From: Ardenticatenaceae bacterium
GTDB taxonomy: Bacteria > Chloroflexota > Anaerolineae > Promineifilales > Promineifilaceae
NCBI GenBank assembly: GCA_011525915.1
Contig: WYBM01000106.1
Coordinates: 1-64,000 of the forward strand
Direction: 5' to 3'
Length of the DNA: 64,000 nucleotides
A program made the position numbers and the translations under genes. Shown here piece by piece: positions 52,214 to 60,374 of this stretch. Under the pieces are notes generated by a model, which worked only from the letters and a program-made list of their open reading frames with translations, was not told the origin of the DNA and searched no databases. The stretch's first letter is position 1. Each line of letters starts with the position of its first letter.

Positions 52214-52684
52214 CTAGTTGTGATCCTCGTCACGCGGCTGGCTAAACCCCATAGCCATCTCCCGGCGTTGACGGCCGGCTCGCTTACGCCCTACATCCAG
52301 GCGCACTTGGGCTCGCAGCAGTGCCGCCTGAATCTGCGCATATTTATCCGGGTCTTCTTTTACCCCTTCCCGCATGGCCTGTTCAGCGCGCATACGTGCC
52401 TGGTCTGCCCGTTCTACGTCTATCTCTTCTGCCTGTTCTGCTGAGTCGGCCAGCACAATCACATGGTCCGGCTGAACTTCGGCATAACCGCCGCCAATGG
52501 CAAAGTACTGCTCCTCGCCGCTTGGATCACGCACAATCACTTCGCCAAACCCCAACGTTGTCAACAGCGGTGAATGGTTGGGCAAGATGCCCATGCGGCC
52601 TTCAGTACCTGGCAGGCTTACGGATCTTACCTCACCGTTAAATACCGTCTTCTCTTGTGTCACAATATCGCATGTAAAAGCCAT
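52214..52684 (-). CDS. atpC: ATP synthase F1 epsilon subunit
   Basis: The central-stalk subunit that couples and inhibits F1. The N-terminal beta-sandwich has FTCDIVTQEKTVFNGEVRSVSLPGTEGRMGILPNHSPLLTTLG and GGGYAEVQPDHVIVLADSAE. The C-terminal helical hairpin follows (AEEIDVERADQARMRAEQAM), and the final residues are basic. The 156-residue length is slightly longer than the usual 135-140. It is separated from atpD by an 85-bp gap filled by a heptad repeat array, and is coupled to mreB downstream. Confidence 0.95.
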   Translation of the reverse strand: MAFTCDIVTQEKTVFNGEVRSVSLPGTEGRMGILPNHSPLLTTLGFGEVIVRDPSGEEQYFAIGGGYAEVQPDHVIVLADSAEQAEEIDVERADQARMRAEQAMREGVKEDPDKYAQIQAALLRAQVRLDVGRKRAGRQRREMAMGFSQPRDEDHN

Positions 52685-52693
52685 AGCTTTTCC

Positions 52694-52768
52694 AGTGTTT
52701 TGTATTCAGTAGGTCAGTCCACAGTTTAGTCGTTCACTGAATACTAACTTACTGAATACTGATCACTC
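52694..52768. repeat. Heptad repeat array between atpD and atpC
   Basis: On the minus strand it begins within a few bases of the atpD stop: GTGATCA, GTATTCA, GTAAGTTA, GTATTCA, GTGAACG, then inverted ACTGAATAC. It reaches to about ten bases before the atpC ATG, replacing any clear ribosome site. Confidence 0.75.
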
Positions 52769-52770
52769 AT

Positions 52771-54165
52771 TTAAGCGGTTGCCCGCATCCGTTCTGCTTT
52801 CTCCACGGCTTCGTCGATGTTACCCACCATGTAAAATGACTGCTCTGGCAAATCATCATGCTGGCCATCTAAAATTTCGCGGAAGCCCCGTACCGTCTCG
52901 CGCAGCGGTACATACTTGCCGTTCAGGCCATGGAATTTCTCTGCCACAAACATCGGCTGGCCCAGGAAACGTTCGATCTTACGCGCCCGCGCCACCAACA
53001 ACTTCTGATCTTCGCTCAATTCATCGATACCTAAAATTGCGATGATGTCTTGCAAATCTTTGTAGGTTTGCAGCACCTGCTTCACCTCACGCGCCGTGCG
53101 GTAATGTTCCTCACCCACAATGTCTGGCTGAAGGGCGCGGCTGGAAGAAGCCAACGGGTCTACAGCCGGGAAGATACCCTTGGCAAACACGCTGCGTTCC
53201 AGTGTGATCACAGCGTCCAGATGCGCAAAGGTAGCCACCGGGGCCGGGTCAGAATAATCATCGGCGGGCACGTAAATGGCCTGCATAGACGTAATGGAGC
53301 CGCGCCGGGTAGAGGTGATGCGCTCTTGCAGCATACCCATTTCTGAGGCCAGTGTAGGCTGATACCCTACGGCGCTGGGCATACGGCCGAGCAAAGCAGA
53401 CATCTCCGAGCCGGCCAGCACGTAACGAAAAATGTTGTCAATAAACAGCAGTACATCGCGCCCTTCGTCGCGGAAATATTCCGCCATAGCCAGACCAGTC
53501 AGGGCCACGCGCAAACGCACGCCGGGCGTCTCGTTCATCTGGCCAAACACCATGGCCACTGATTCTTCCACACCATATTCGCGCAGTTCGTAGTACAGGT
53601 CTGTGCCTTCGCGTGTGCGTTCACCCACACCGGCAAACACCGAATACCCTTCATGCTCACGGGCCACCGAGCGAATCAGTTCAGCGATGGTCACTGTCTT
53701 GCCTACACCGGCGCCACCATAAATGCCCGTCTTCCCCCCGCGAATGAAGGGGGCCACCAGGTCAATGACCTTCATACCGGTTTCAAAGGGTTCCACGGCC
53801 GTGCTCTGGTCTTGAAAATCGGGCGCATCCCGATGAATGGGATAATAGACGTCTGATACGGGGGTGTCACGGCCGTCAATCGCTTTGCCCGTCACGTCAA
53901 ATACCCGCCCCAACGTCACCGGGCCCACCGGCACTTTGATCGGACCGCCAGTCGCTTCTACGTTGATCCCACGTGACAGACCGTCGGTCGAACCCATCGC
54001 CACCGTGCGCACCAACCCGCCACCAAGATGTTGCTGTACTTCCAGCACCAACACACCCTGCGGAGCGGTTACGTTCAGCGCCTCATAAATTTCCGGCAAC
54101 TCCGTTTCCGCAAATCCCACATCAACAACCGAGCCACGAATGGCCGAAATTTTCCCTGTAGCCAT
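52771..54165 (-). CDS. atpD: ATP synthase F1 beta subunit
   Basis: The catalytic subunit of F1. P-loop GGAGVGKT lies at residues 150-157, the catalytic Glu/Arg segment is GERTREGTDLYYEL, and the DELSEED motif is present as IDELSEDQ. VLLFIDNIFRYVLAGSEMSALLGRMPSAVGYQPTLASEMG is near-identical in pattern to other bacteria, with Tyr-Val in place of the usual Phe-Thr-Gln. Length 464 residues. It lies third in the order atpA, atpG, atpD, atpC. A short heptad-like remnant (GTGTTCA, GTATTCA at 54181-54195) lies before it. Confidence 0.98.
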   Translation of the reverse strand: MATGKISAIRGSVVDVGFAETELPEIYEALNVTAPQGVLVLEVQQHLGGGLVRTVAMGSTDGLSRGINVEATGGPIKVPVGPVTLGRVFDVTGKAIDGRDTPVSDVYYPIHRDAPDFQDQSTAVEPFETGMKVIDLVAPFIRGGKTGIYGGAGVGKTVTIAELIRSVAREHEGYSVFAGVGERTREGTDLYYELREYGVEESVAMVFGQMNETPGVRLRVALTGLAMAEYFRDEGRDVLLFIDNIFRYVLAGSEMSALLGRMPSAVGYQPTLASEMGMLQERITSTRRGSITSMQAIYVPADDYSDPAPVATFAHLDAVITLERSVFAKGIFPAVDPLASSSRALQPDIVGEEHYRTAREVKQVLQTYKDLQDIIAILGIDELSEDQKLLVARARKIERFLGQPMFVAEKFHGLNGKYVPLRETVRGFREILDGQHDDLPEQSFYMVGNIDEAVEKAERMRATA

Positions 54166-54227
54166 AATTCCTCCAAAAAAGTGTTCAGGTATTCAGGTGG
54201 TTCCTGGGCACTTGCACACCTGTTTCC

Positions 54228-55133
54228 TTATGATGACAGCGCCGCCGCGCCGCCCACAATGTCCAAAATTTCGCTGGTAATGCTAGCCTGGCGCGCTTTG
54301 TTGCGCTCCAGTGTCAAGATTTCAATCAATTCGGCCGCATTGTCTGTGGCATTATTCATGGCCACATAACGGGCACTGTGTTCGCTGGCCTGGGCTTCCA
54401 ATACCGACTGGTATACCTGCAAATCGGTAAAACGCGGCACCACCACGTCCAGCAGATCCGCCGGGCCCGGCTCATAGCTATAGACTCGTTCAGAGACGCC
54501 AGACAGGTCTATATGAGCCACGTATTCGTTTACGGCCATATCGCCAAAATCAAAAGGCTTAAGCGGCAGCAGTTGTTTCACCGCGGGCCGGCGAGCGATC
54601 AGGTTAATAAAATCAGTATACGCCACAAAAACTTGATCTACTTTGCCGCTCAGGTAATCATCTGTCACCAGTTGGGAAATGGGCGTCACATCTAAAATCG
54701 AAGGGCTGTCAGGAATGTTGTCAAACGAAGCCACCACGTTGTAACCACGCCGGATCATCAAATCACGCCCTTTTCGGCCCACGGCAATGATCTGAGTCGG
54801 ATGGCCCAATGCCCGGATAAACCTCTCCGTATAGGTAACCATATTGCTGTTGTACGCCCCGGCCAATCCCCGATTGCCGGTGATGAGAATAATAGCCACA
54901 TTTTTAATCTCGCTGCGTACCGTAAGCAGGGGATGACCCGTAGAACCAACACCGGGTTGAGAAGCCAGGTTGTGTAAAATCTCAAAGGCTTTTCCGGCAT
55001 AAGCGCGTGTGGCTTCCACCTGTCGTTGGGCGCGGTTTGCTTTAGAAGCAGACACGGCCGCCAGGGCATTTGTCACCTGCGAAATGTTTTTGATACTGGT
55101 GATACGTTTCTTAAGTTCGCGTTCAGTAGCCAT
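54228..55133 (-). CDS. atpG: ATP synthase F1 gamma subunit
   Basis: The rotor shaft of F1. The N-terminal helix is MATERELKKRITSIKNISQVTNALAAVSASK and the conserved C-terminal helix is ASEHSARYVAMNNATDNAAELIEILTLERNKARQASITSEILDIVGGAAAL. ATG 55133 gives 301 residues, the usual length. An in-frame reading from 55202 adds a LLNTG-repeat peptide encoded purely by the intergenic repeat and is rejected. The repeat ends within about three bases of the ATG and no ribosome site is visible, so translation may be leader-dependent or coupled. Confidence 0.95.
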   Translation of the reverse strand: MATERELKKRITSIKNISQVTNALAAVSASKANRAQRQVEATRAYAGKAFEILHNLASQPGVGSTGHPLLTVRSEIKNVAIILITGNRGLAGAYNSNMVTYTERFIRALGHPTQIIAVGRKGRDLMIRRGYNVVASFDNIPDSPSILDVTPISQLVTDDYLSGKVDQVFVAYTDFINLIARRPAVKQLLPLKPFDFGDMAVNEYVAHIDLSGVSERVYSYEPGPADLLDVVVPRFTDLQVYQSVLEAQASEHSARYVAMNNATDNAAELIEILTLERNKARQASITSEILDIVGGAAALSS

Positions 55134-55135
55134 TT

Positions 55136-55240
55136 TATTGTTCAGTAGACCAGTATTCAGTAGGCCAGTATTCAGTAGGCCAGTATTCAGTAAACTGAAC
55201 ACTGAACACTGAACACTAATTACTGATTACTGATTACCGA
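55136..55240. repeat. Two-part heptad and 15-mer repeat array between atpA and atpG
   Basis: On the minus strand the atpA stop TAA is followed by TAA every seven bases (GGTAATC, AGTAATC, AGTAATT), then three AGTGTTC units, then three copies of the 15-mer ACTGAATACTGGCCT (the last with GTCT). The two halves are inverted to each other and could form a long hairpin between the genes. Confidence 0.9.
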
Positions 55241-56914
55241 TTACCGTCCCCAACTCGCGTTGAAGTCTAAAATTGCCTGTTTGATAGCATTTTCAATATC
55301 ATCATTCCAGGCGCCTTTGTCTAAAATAAGCTGCCCCACTTCAGGATGGGCAGTGTCCATGTAACGCACAAATTCACGCGTCCAGCGATTGATCTGGTCT
55401 ACTGCAATGCGGTCCAGATAACCCCGGGAACCAGCGTAGATAATAAACACCTGATGGTCCAGCCGCCAGGGGCTGTACTGGGGCTGTTTGAGCAGTTCCA
55501 TCAACCGTTCGCCACGGGCCAACTGACGCTGTGTGGCCGCATCCAGGTCAGAGCCAAATTGGGCAAAGGCAGCCAATTCACGGTACTGGGAAAGGTCTGC
55601 CCTCAGACCACCGGCCACTTTACTCATGGCCCGCTTTTGGGCGGCGCTACCCACACGGGAGACAGAAAGACCGGTGTTGATAGCTGGCCGCTGCCCGGCG
55701 TTAAACAAGTCTGTTTCCAGGAAAATCTGGCCGTCTGTGATGGAGATCACGTTGGTGGGAATGTAAGCGGACACGTCGCCGAGCAATGTTTCGATAATGG
55801 GTAAGGCAGTCAGAGAACCACCCGTTCCAGGCACTTTGACCACTTCGTATTTTTCTTGTTTGGGATCACCCAGTGCTTCCAGACCGTGGGCAATAATTTC
55901 TTCTTCCAGATTGCCAAAGTAAACCTTTCCGTCCACGCCTTGGGTGTTTTTGGTAACTTCGGTACCTTTTTCTACAATGATCCTCTCGTCACGCAGACGC
56001 ACCGCTCGTTCCAGCAGGGTGCTGTGCAGAGAGAAGACGTCACCGGGGTAAGCTTCGCGGCCTGGCGGGCGGCGCAGCACCAGGGACATCTGGCGGTAAG
56101 CCCAGGCATGTTTGGAGAGGTCATCGTAAATAACCAGAGCATCTTTGCCCTGCTCCATGAACTCTTCACCAATGGCACAGCCGCTGTAAGGGGCAAAGTA
56201 TTGCAGAGGGGCAGGATCAGACGCACCGGCGACCACCACCACGGTGTAATCCATAGCGCCGTATTTTTCCAACGTACTGACCACCTGGGCGACCTGCCCT
56301 ACACGCTGGCCAATGGCCACGTAGATGCAGATCATGTCCTGCCCTTTCTGGTTGATGATCGTGTCCAGGCAAATAGCTGTTTTACCCGTCTGGCGGTCGC
56401 CAATGATCAGTTCACGCTGGCCGCGGCCAATGGGAAACATGGCATCAATGGAGACAATACCCGTCTGTACGGGAGTATCCACACCTTTACGTTCAATCAC
56501 ACCAGGGGCGGTACGTTGAATGGCGCGCGTGGCTGTGGTGGCAATTGGTCCCTTGCCATCAATCGGGTTACCCAGAGGGTCTACCACCCGGCCTATGAGC
56601 GCACTGCCTACAGGCACGGCCGCCACCTGGCCGGTGGCCCGTACTTCGTCGCCCTGTTCAATCAGGGCATAATCGCCCATCACCACAACGCCCACACTGC
56701 CGGGTTGCAAGTCCAGCGCCAGGCCAGCAACGCCCTTGCTAAACTGCACCAGCTCCATGGACTTGGCATCAGCCAAACCACTCACCAGCGCCACACCATC
56801 ATACACGGCCGTGACCGTACCCACACTGCGGGCTTTTACTTCAAAGTCAAAGCCTTCAATTTGCTTAAGAAGCGAATCTGTAATGTTCTTAAAATCTGGG
56901 GCAAGGGTTGCCAT
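55241..56914 (-). CDS. atpA: ATP synthase F1 alpha subunit
   Basis: The regulatory nucleotide-binding subunit of F1. P-loop GDRQTGKT lies at residues 172-179, and PAINTGLSVSRVGSAAQ is the alpha signature. GAGGAGG lies seven bases before ATG 56914, so the 13-residue upstream extension is rejected. At 557 residues it exceeds the usual about 505. The excess is mainly an insertion of about 40 residues between LLERAVRL and GSLTALPIIET (including VDGKVYFGNLEEEIIAHGLEALG). It is first in the cluster; atpH, atpF, atpE and atpB are not upstream. The stop codon is within a heptad array. Confidence 0.97.
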   Translation of the reverse strand: MATLAPDFKNITDSLLKQIEGFDFEVKARSVGTVTAVYDGVALVSGLADAKSMELVQFSKGVAGLALDLQPGSVGVVVMGDYALIEQGDEVRATGQVAAVPVGSALIGRVVDPLGNPIDGKGPIATTATRAIQRTAPGVIERKGVDTPVQTGIVSIDAMFPIGRGQRELIIGDRQTGKTAICLDTIINQKGQDMICIYVAIGQRVGQVAQVVSTLEKYGAMDYTVVVVAGASDPAPLQYFAPYSGCAIGEEFMEQGKDALVIYDDLSKHAWAYRQMSLVLRRPPGREAYPGDVFSLHSTLLERAVRLRDERIIVEKGTEVTKNTQGVDGKVYFGNLEEEIIAHGLEALGDPKQEKYEVVKVPGTGGSLTALPIIETLLGDVSAYIPTNVISITDGQIFLETDLFNAGQRPAINTGLSVSRVGSAAQKRAMSKVAGGLRADLSQYRELAAFAQFGSDLDAATQRQLARGERLMELLKQPQYSPWRLDHQVFIIYAGSRGYLDRIAVDQINRWTREFVRYMDTAHPEVGQLILDKGAWNDDIENAIKQAILDFNASWGR

Positions 56915-57142
56915 CCACCAACCTCCTCGGGAAATTTGTAAGGCGCAGGCCATAACCCCTGTACAGTACCATGCACGCGATGGTTACGCCATACGCCACA
57001 GCGTTTCTTCACTTACTTATTGGTTTCGTTAATCTTCGTGACCATCTGTTAACCATATCCGGCACTTCCATTCGCCGGTTATGATGGGGAGATGTTGTAT
57101 TTATGCAGGAAATGGCCGCCAGCCTGGGCTGGCAGCGGGCAA

Positions 57143-57216
57143 AATATACCCTACCTGCCTGCATTTGTCCAACAATTCACAAACTCAGTTAACGGTATTT
57201 GTGTAATTTATCACAA
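57143..57216 (-). promoter_or_regulatory. atpA promoter with two Rex-type operators
   Basis: Read on the minus strand, TGGACA (57166-57171), 17 bp, TATATT (57143-57148). TTGTC-CAACAATT-CACAA (57165-57182) overlaps the -35 and TTGTGTAATTTATCACAA (57199-57216) is a full TTGTG-N8-CACAA site 34 bp further upstream. The transcript would have a 5' leader of about 220 bases. The rest of 56915-57318 holds only a 29-codon ORF of doubtful reality near 57104 and a GCCAGCC/GGCTGGC hairpin. Confidence 0.68.
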
Positions 57217-57318
57217 TCATAAAGGTCTGGCAATAAAGATGCAACATCAAACAGAGGGCTGATTTCTCCCTATGGTTTCACCACATTGCCTGGCCCCACC
57301 CAGGGGCGGTACACTTAG

Positions 57319-60219
57319 GTGGTTATGGTATGGAATTGGAAACAAACATTAGCGGTTACTCTGTTATCGCTCACCATCTGGTTGGCGTTTGGGCTGCGGT
57401 TGGTAAATGCCAGCGCCTTTAGCTTTTGGACGGATGAGGGGTTAACGCCGCTGCGCGCATCCTACCCTGTGCTAGAGATATTGTCCAACCGGATCATCAT
57501 TCAGGAAGTGGTCACCAAAGACACCCACCCTCCCTTCTTTTACCTGTTGATTCACGTCAGCCGGCAGGTGTGGGGTGAAACGGATTTTGCCTTTCGTTAC
57601 CTGTCTTTGTTGGCCAGCGTTTTGCTTGTGCCCCTAATGTACCAGTTTGGGCGGCGGCTGCACAACGGCCGTCTGGGGTGGGTGGCTGCGTTGGTCACGG
57701 CCGTCAATCCGCTGCAAATTTATTACGCCAATGAAGCCCGCATGTACACCCTGTTGGTGCTGTTGGCAGCGGCAGCCAGTTACGTATTGTGGCGGACGTT
57801 GCAGTTACAGGGGGTGGGAAAATTGGAGATAGACGGGTCATTTAATCGCCCATCACCCATCGCCACGCTCTCTGTTTACCACTACCTGTTTTTGTACGTT
57901 TTAATGGCCGGGTTGGCGCTGTATACCCATTATGTGACCATCTTCTTAATGGCCGGGCAGGGTCTGTTTTGGGTCTGGGTGCTGTGGCGGCGCGGGTATA
58001 AGCGGCTGTTGTTAGGCACGGCCATCGTCGGCATCTTGTTGGCGCTGCCCCTCATCCCTTATACCGTGCCCCGGTTGTTTACGGGGGCGGAAGCGAACTA
58101 CTACCTCGTCTCTCCCCTGGTCATGCTGCAAGATGTGGTGCGCTTTTTCCATTTAGGTCGCAGTGTGGATTTTGAGCACACGGCCGTACAGTTGATCAAT
58201 GTGGCCGCTTTTGGCCTGCTGTGTTTAGGGCTGTATGCGGCCAAAGGCGGCCTTCAACGCACCTTCTTGCTGGTATACCTGCTGGCGGCGGTGCTGGGGC
58301 TGATGCTCGGCTCTCTGCTCATCAAACCCATGTACCAGGGTGTACGCCATATCATGGTGGGCAGCCCGGCATTTATGCTTTTGCTAAGTTGGGGCCTGGT
58401 CTTTGCCGGGGAACGATGGTTGGCATTCAGTAACCAGTATTCAGTCATCGGTCAACGATATGCTGGCCACAGTCGGCGCCCTGCTTACCGGCCGTTATGG
58501 GGGGCCATGACCATCGCAGCGGTAATTGTCATGGTGGGTGGCTCACTAGCATCTTTACATAACTACTACACCGACAAACGGTTCGCCAAAGATGACTTTC
58601 GGGGCATGATCGCGTTTGTAGAGGAGCGGGCGGGACCAAACGACGTCATCATCTACAATAATGCCATTTTGCTGCCGCTGCATGAACATTACCAGACGCG
58701 GCCCGACGTGGCATTGACGGCCGTGCCCCTTTACCCACACCTGGCCCAAGATGTGGCCGGGCAGCAGTTGACTACGCTGGCGGCCGTCTACGACCGTCTC
58801 TGGTTTGTGACCGACCCACCGGCCGACGGCCGTGATGATGATGACATCAGCCGCGCCTGGCTGGATGCTCACCTGGTCGAAGTGGGCAGCTACCTCTTTC
58901 CGGCACAAACCACCGAAGTACGGACTATCGCCTACGAAACCGCGCCGCGTACCGCCAACACGTTACCGGCCAGCGCCCAACCGCTGCTCGTGGAATGGCC
59001 ATCATGGCCCCATCTGACAGGCATTGACCTGAACATGCCCCAACCGGTGGCCGCCCCCACACTCTGGTTTTCGTTATATTGGCAGGGAGAAGCGCCAGCA
59101 GCAGGCACGGCCGTGCGCTTTACGCTGCAAGACGCCAACGGCTTTACCTGGTGGGCCACCAACGATGAATGGCTGCGGCCTAAAGGCAGCGCCTGGCCAG
59201 GCAGCCCCCTGGTGCGGCAAAGTTACCAGTTACCGCTGACACCCGGCATTCTGCCCGGCCAGTACACGCTGTTGGCGCAGCCGGTATCTGGTATGGCCGG
59301 TGACCCTATTGCCGAAGCCTATCCACTGACAACGGTAGCGATCGCGGCCAGTAGTGCCTGGCCCACCCCACCGCAAATCACCCCCCTACCTGATCTGGCT
59401 TTTGAGAATGGGCTGGCGCTGGCAAGGGTGGAAATTTTAGATGACGAAGTAAGGCCAGGGCATACGCTGCCCTTAAACCTTTATTGGCAAACAGGGCCAG
59501 AGGCCCGCCCCAACCTGATCTATGAACTGGAAGTACTGGCCCCCGATGGCACCCAGTTACGCACCCAAAGCGATCCCTTGGGCGCCAGTTGGCTGGCCAG
59601 CCTGCCGCCGCACACACTGCTGCGTGAGCATACCGGCCTCTACTTCCCACCAGAGACAGCGCCGGGGCAGTACCGGCTGCGCTGGCAGCTGCGTGATGGC
59701 AACACCGTCATTGGCGGGCGCCCATTCTGGCGACCCTGGTCTCAGGCACGAATCTTGTACGGGGCGGTGACGGTGCTGCCCTGGCCGTTGGAAACAGAAC
59801 TACCAGCCAACGTAACGCCCATTAAGGCCAATTTTAGCAACGATATTCAGTTATATGGGTATGAGTTAGACGTGGGTGAGACGGCCGTTGACCTGACCCT
59901 GACCTGGCAAACCATCCACCAGCCGCCCGAAAATTACCTGCTCTTTGTCCATCTGGTAGACAACAATGGCAACATCGTCAGCCAGATTGACCCGGTTCCT
60001 GGCGGCGGCTTGCGCCCGACGAAAAGTTGGCGACCCGGCGAAGTGCTCACCGACCGACACACGCTGCCCCTGCCGCCTGATCTGCCGCCGGGGCATTATC
60101 GGCTATGGGTAGGGTTATGGCAGCCAGACAGCGGCGTACGTCTGCCGGTGAGTGTAGAGGGCGTGGCCCAACCAGACGGCCGTTTGTTATTGCATACCCT
60201 CAGGCCAGGGGAAGAGTAG
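57319..60219 (+). CDS. Multi-pass membrane glycosyltransferase, GT39/ArnT-like, with repeated beta-sandwich tail
   Basis: A 966-residue membrane protein. The first 450 residues contain about ten hydrophobic segments. The early loop FWTDEGLTPLRASYPV and KDTHPPFFYLLIHVSRQVWGETDFAFR match the PMT_2/GT39 pattern with catalytic acidic residue and His-Pro-Pro. Residues about 560-966 hold three beta-sandwich modules (FSLYWQGEAPA, LNLYWQTGPEARP, LTLTWQTIHQPPENYLLFVHLVD, QIDPVPGGGLRPTKSW, YRLWVGLWQPDSGVRLPV). A heptad repeat is inserted in frame near residue 375. The start could be GTG 57319 or ATG 57325. A glycan polymer or glycoprotein role is inferred. Confidence 0.75.
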   Translation: MVMVWNWKQTLAVTLLSLTIWLAFGLRLVNASAFSFWTDEGLTPLRASYPVLEILSNRIIIQEVVTKDTHPPFFYLLIHVSRQVWGETDFAFRYLSLLASVLLVPLMYQFGRRLHNGRLGWVAALVTAVNPLQIYYANEARMYTLLVLLAAAASYVLWRTLQLQGVGKLEIDGSFNRPSPIATLSVYHYLFLYVLMAGLALYTHYVTIFLMAGQGLFWVWVLWRRGYKRLLLGTAIVGILLALPLIPYTVPRLFTGAEANYYLVSPLVMLQDVVRFFHLGRSVDFEHTAVQLINVAAFGLLCLGLYAAKGGLQRTFLLVYLLAAVLGLMLGSLLIKPMYQGVRHIMVGSPAFMLLLSWGLVFAGERWLAFSNQYSVIGQRYAGHSRRPAYRPLWGAMTIAAVIVMVGGSLASLHNYYTDKRFAKDDFRGMIAFVEERAGPNDVIIYNNAILLPLHEHYQTRPDVALTAVPLYPHLAQDVAGQQLTTLAAVYDRLWFVTDPPADGRDDDDISRAWLDAHLVEVGSYLFPAQTTEVRTIAYETAPRTANTLPASAQPLLVEWPSWPHLTGIDLNMPQPVAAPTLWFSLYWQGEAPAAGTAVRFTLQDANGFTWWATNDEWLRPKGSAWPGSPLVRQSYQLPLTPGILPGQYTLLAQPVSGMAGDPIAEAYPLTTVAIAASSAWPTPPQITPLPDLAFENGLALARVEILDDEVRPGHTLPLNLYWQTGPEARPNLIYELEVLAPDGTQLRTQSDPLGASWLASLPPHTLLREHTGLYFPPETAPGQYRLRWQLRDGNTVIGGRPFWRPWSQARILYGAVTVLPWPLETELPANVTPIKANFSNDIQLYGYELDVGETAVDLTLTWQTIHQPPENYLLFVHLVDNNGNIVSQIDPVPGGGLRPTKSWRPGEVLTDRHTLPLPPDLPPGHYRLWVGLWQPDSGVRLPVSVEGVAQPDGRLLLHTLRPGEE
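58425..58450. repeat. Heptad repeat copy inside glycosyltransferase gene
   Basis: ATTCAGTAACCAGTATTCAG, then TCATCGGTCAAC, encodes FSNQYSVIGQ within the 57319 protein in an inter-helix loop, with the frame kept open. Confidence 0.55.
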
Positions 60220-60363
60220 TGAGTCAGTGGTCAGTGAGTCAGTGGTCAGTGGTCAGTGAGTCAGTGGTCAGTGAGTCAGTGGTCAGTGAACTGAATACTG
60301 ATCTACTGAATACTGATCTACTGAACACTGATCTACTGAATACTGATCTACTGAATACTGAAC
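60216..60363. repeat. Long two-part repeat array after glycosyltransferase gene
   Basis: It begins at the TAG stop. About eight units alternate between GTGGTCA and GTGAGTCA, then five units of a 15-mer (ACTGAATACTGATCT) follow. It is the largest array in the window. The two blocks are partly inverted to each other. There are no conserved spacers, so this is not a CRISPR. Confidence 0.9.
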
Positions 60364-60374
60364 TCCGAACAGGG

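Noticed and set aside
55134..55202. N-terminal extension of AtpG (LLNTG repeats)
   Set aside because: It is encoded wholly by the intergenic repeat and absent from the gamma family; ATG 55133 starts the conserved N-terminus.
55856..56941. 361-codon ORF antisense to atpA
   Set aside because: The opposite strand encodes a clear ATP synthase alpha with full motifs; the antisense translation has no recognisable domain and reflects GC-rich codon structure.
60216..60363. Regular repeats resembling a CRISPR array
   Set aside because: Units are 7, 8 or 15 bases with no unique spacers and no cas genes nearby.
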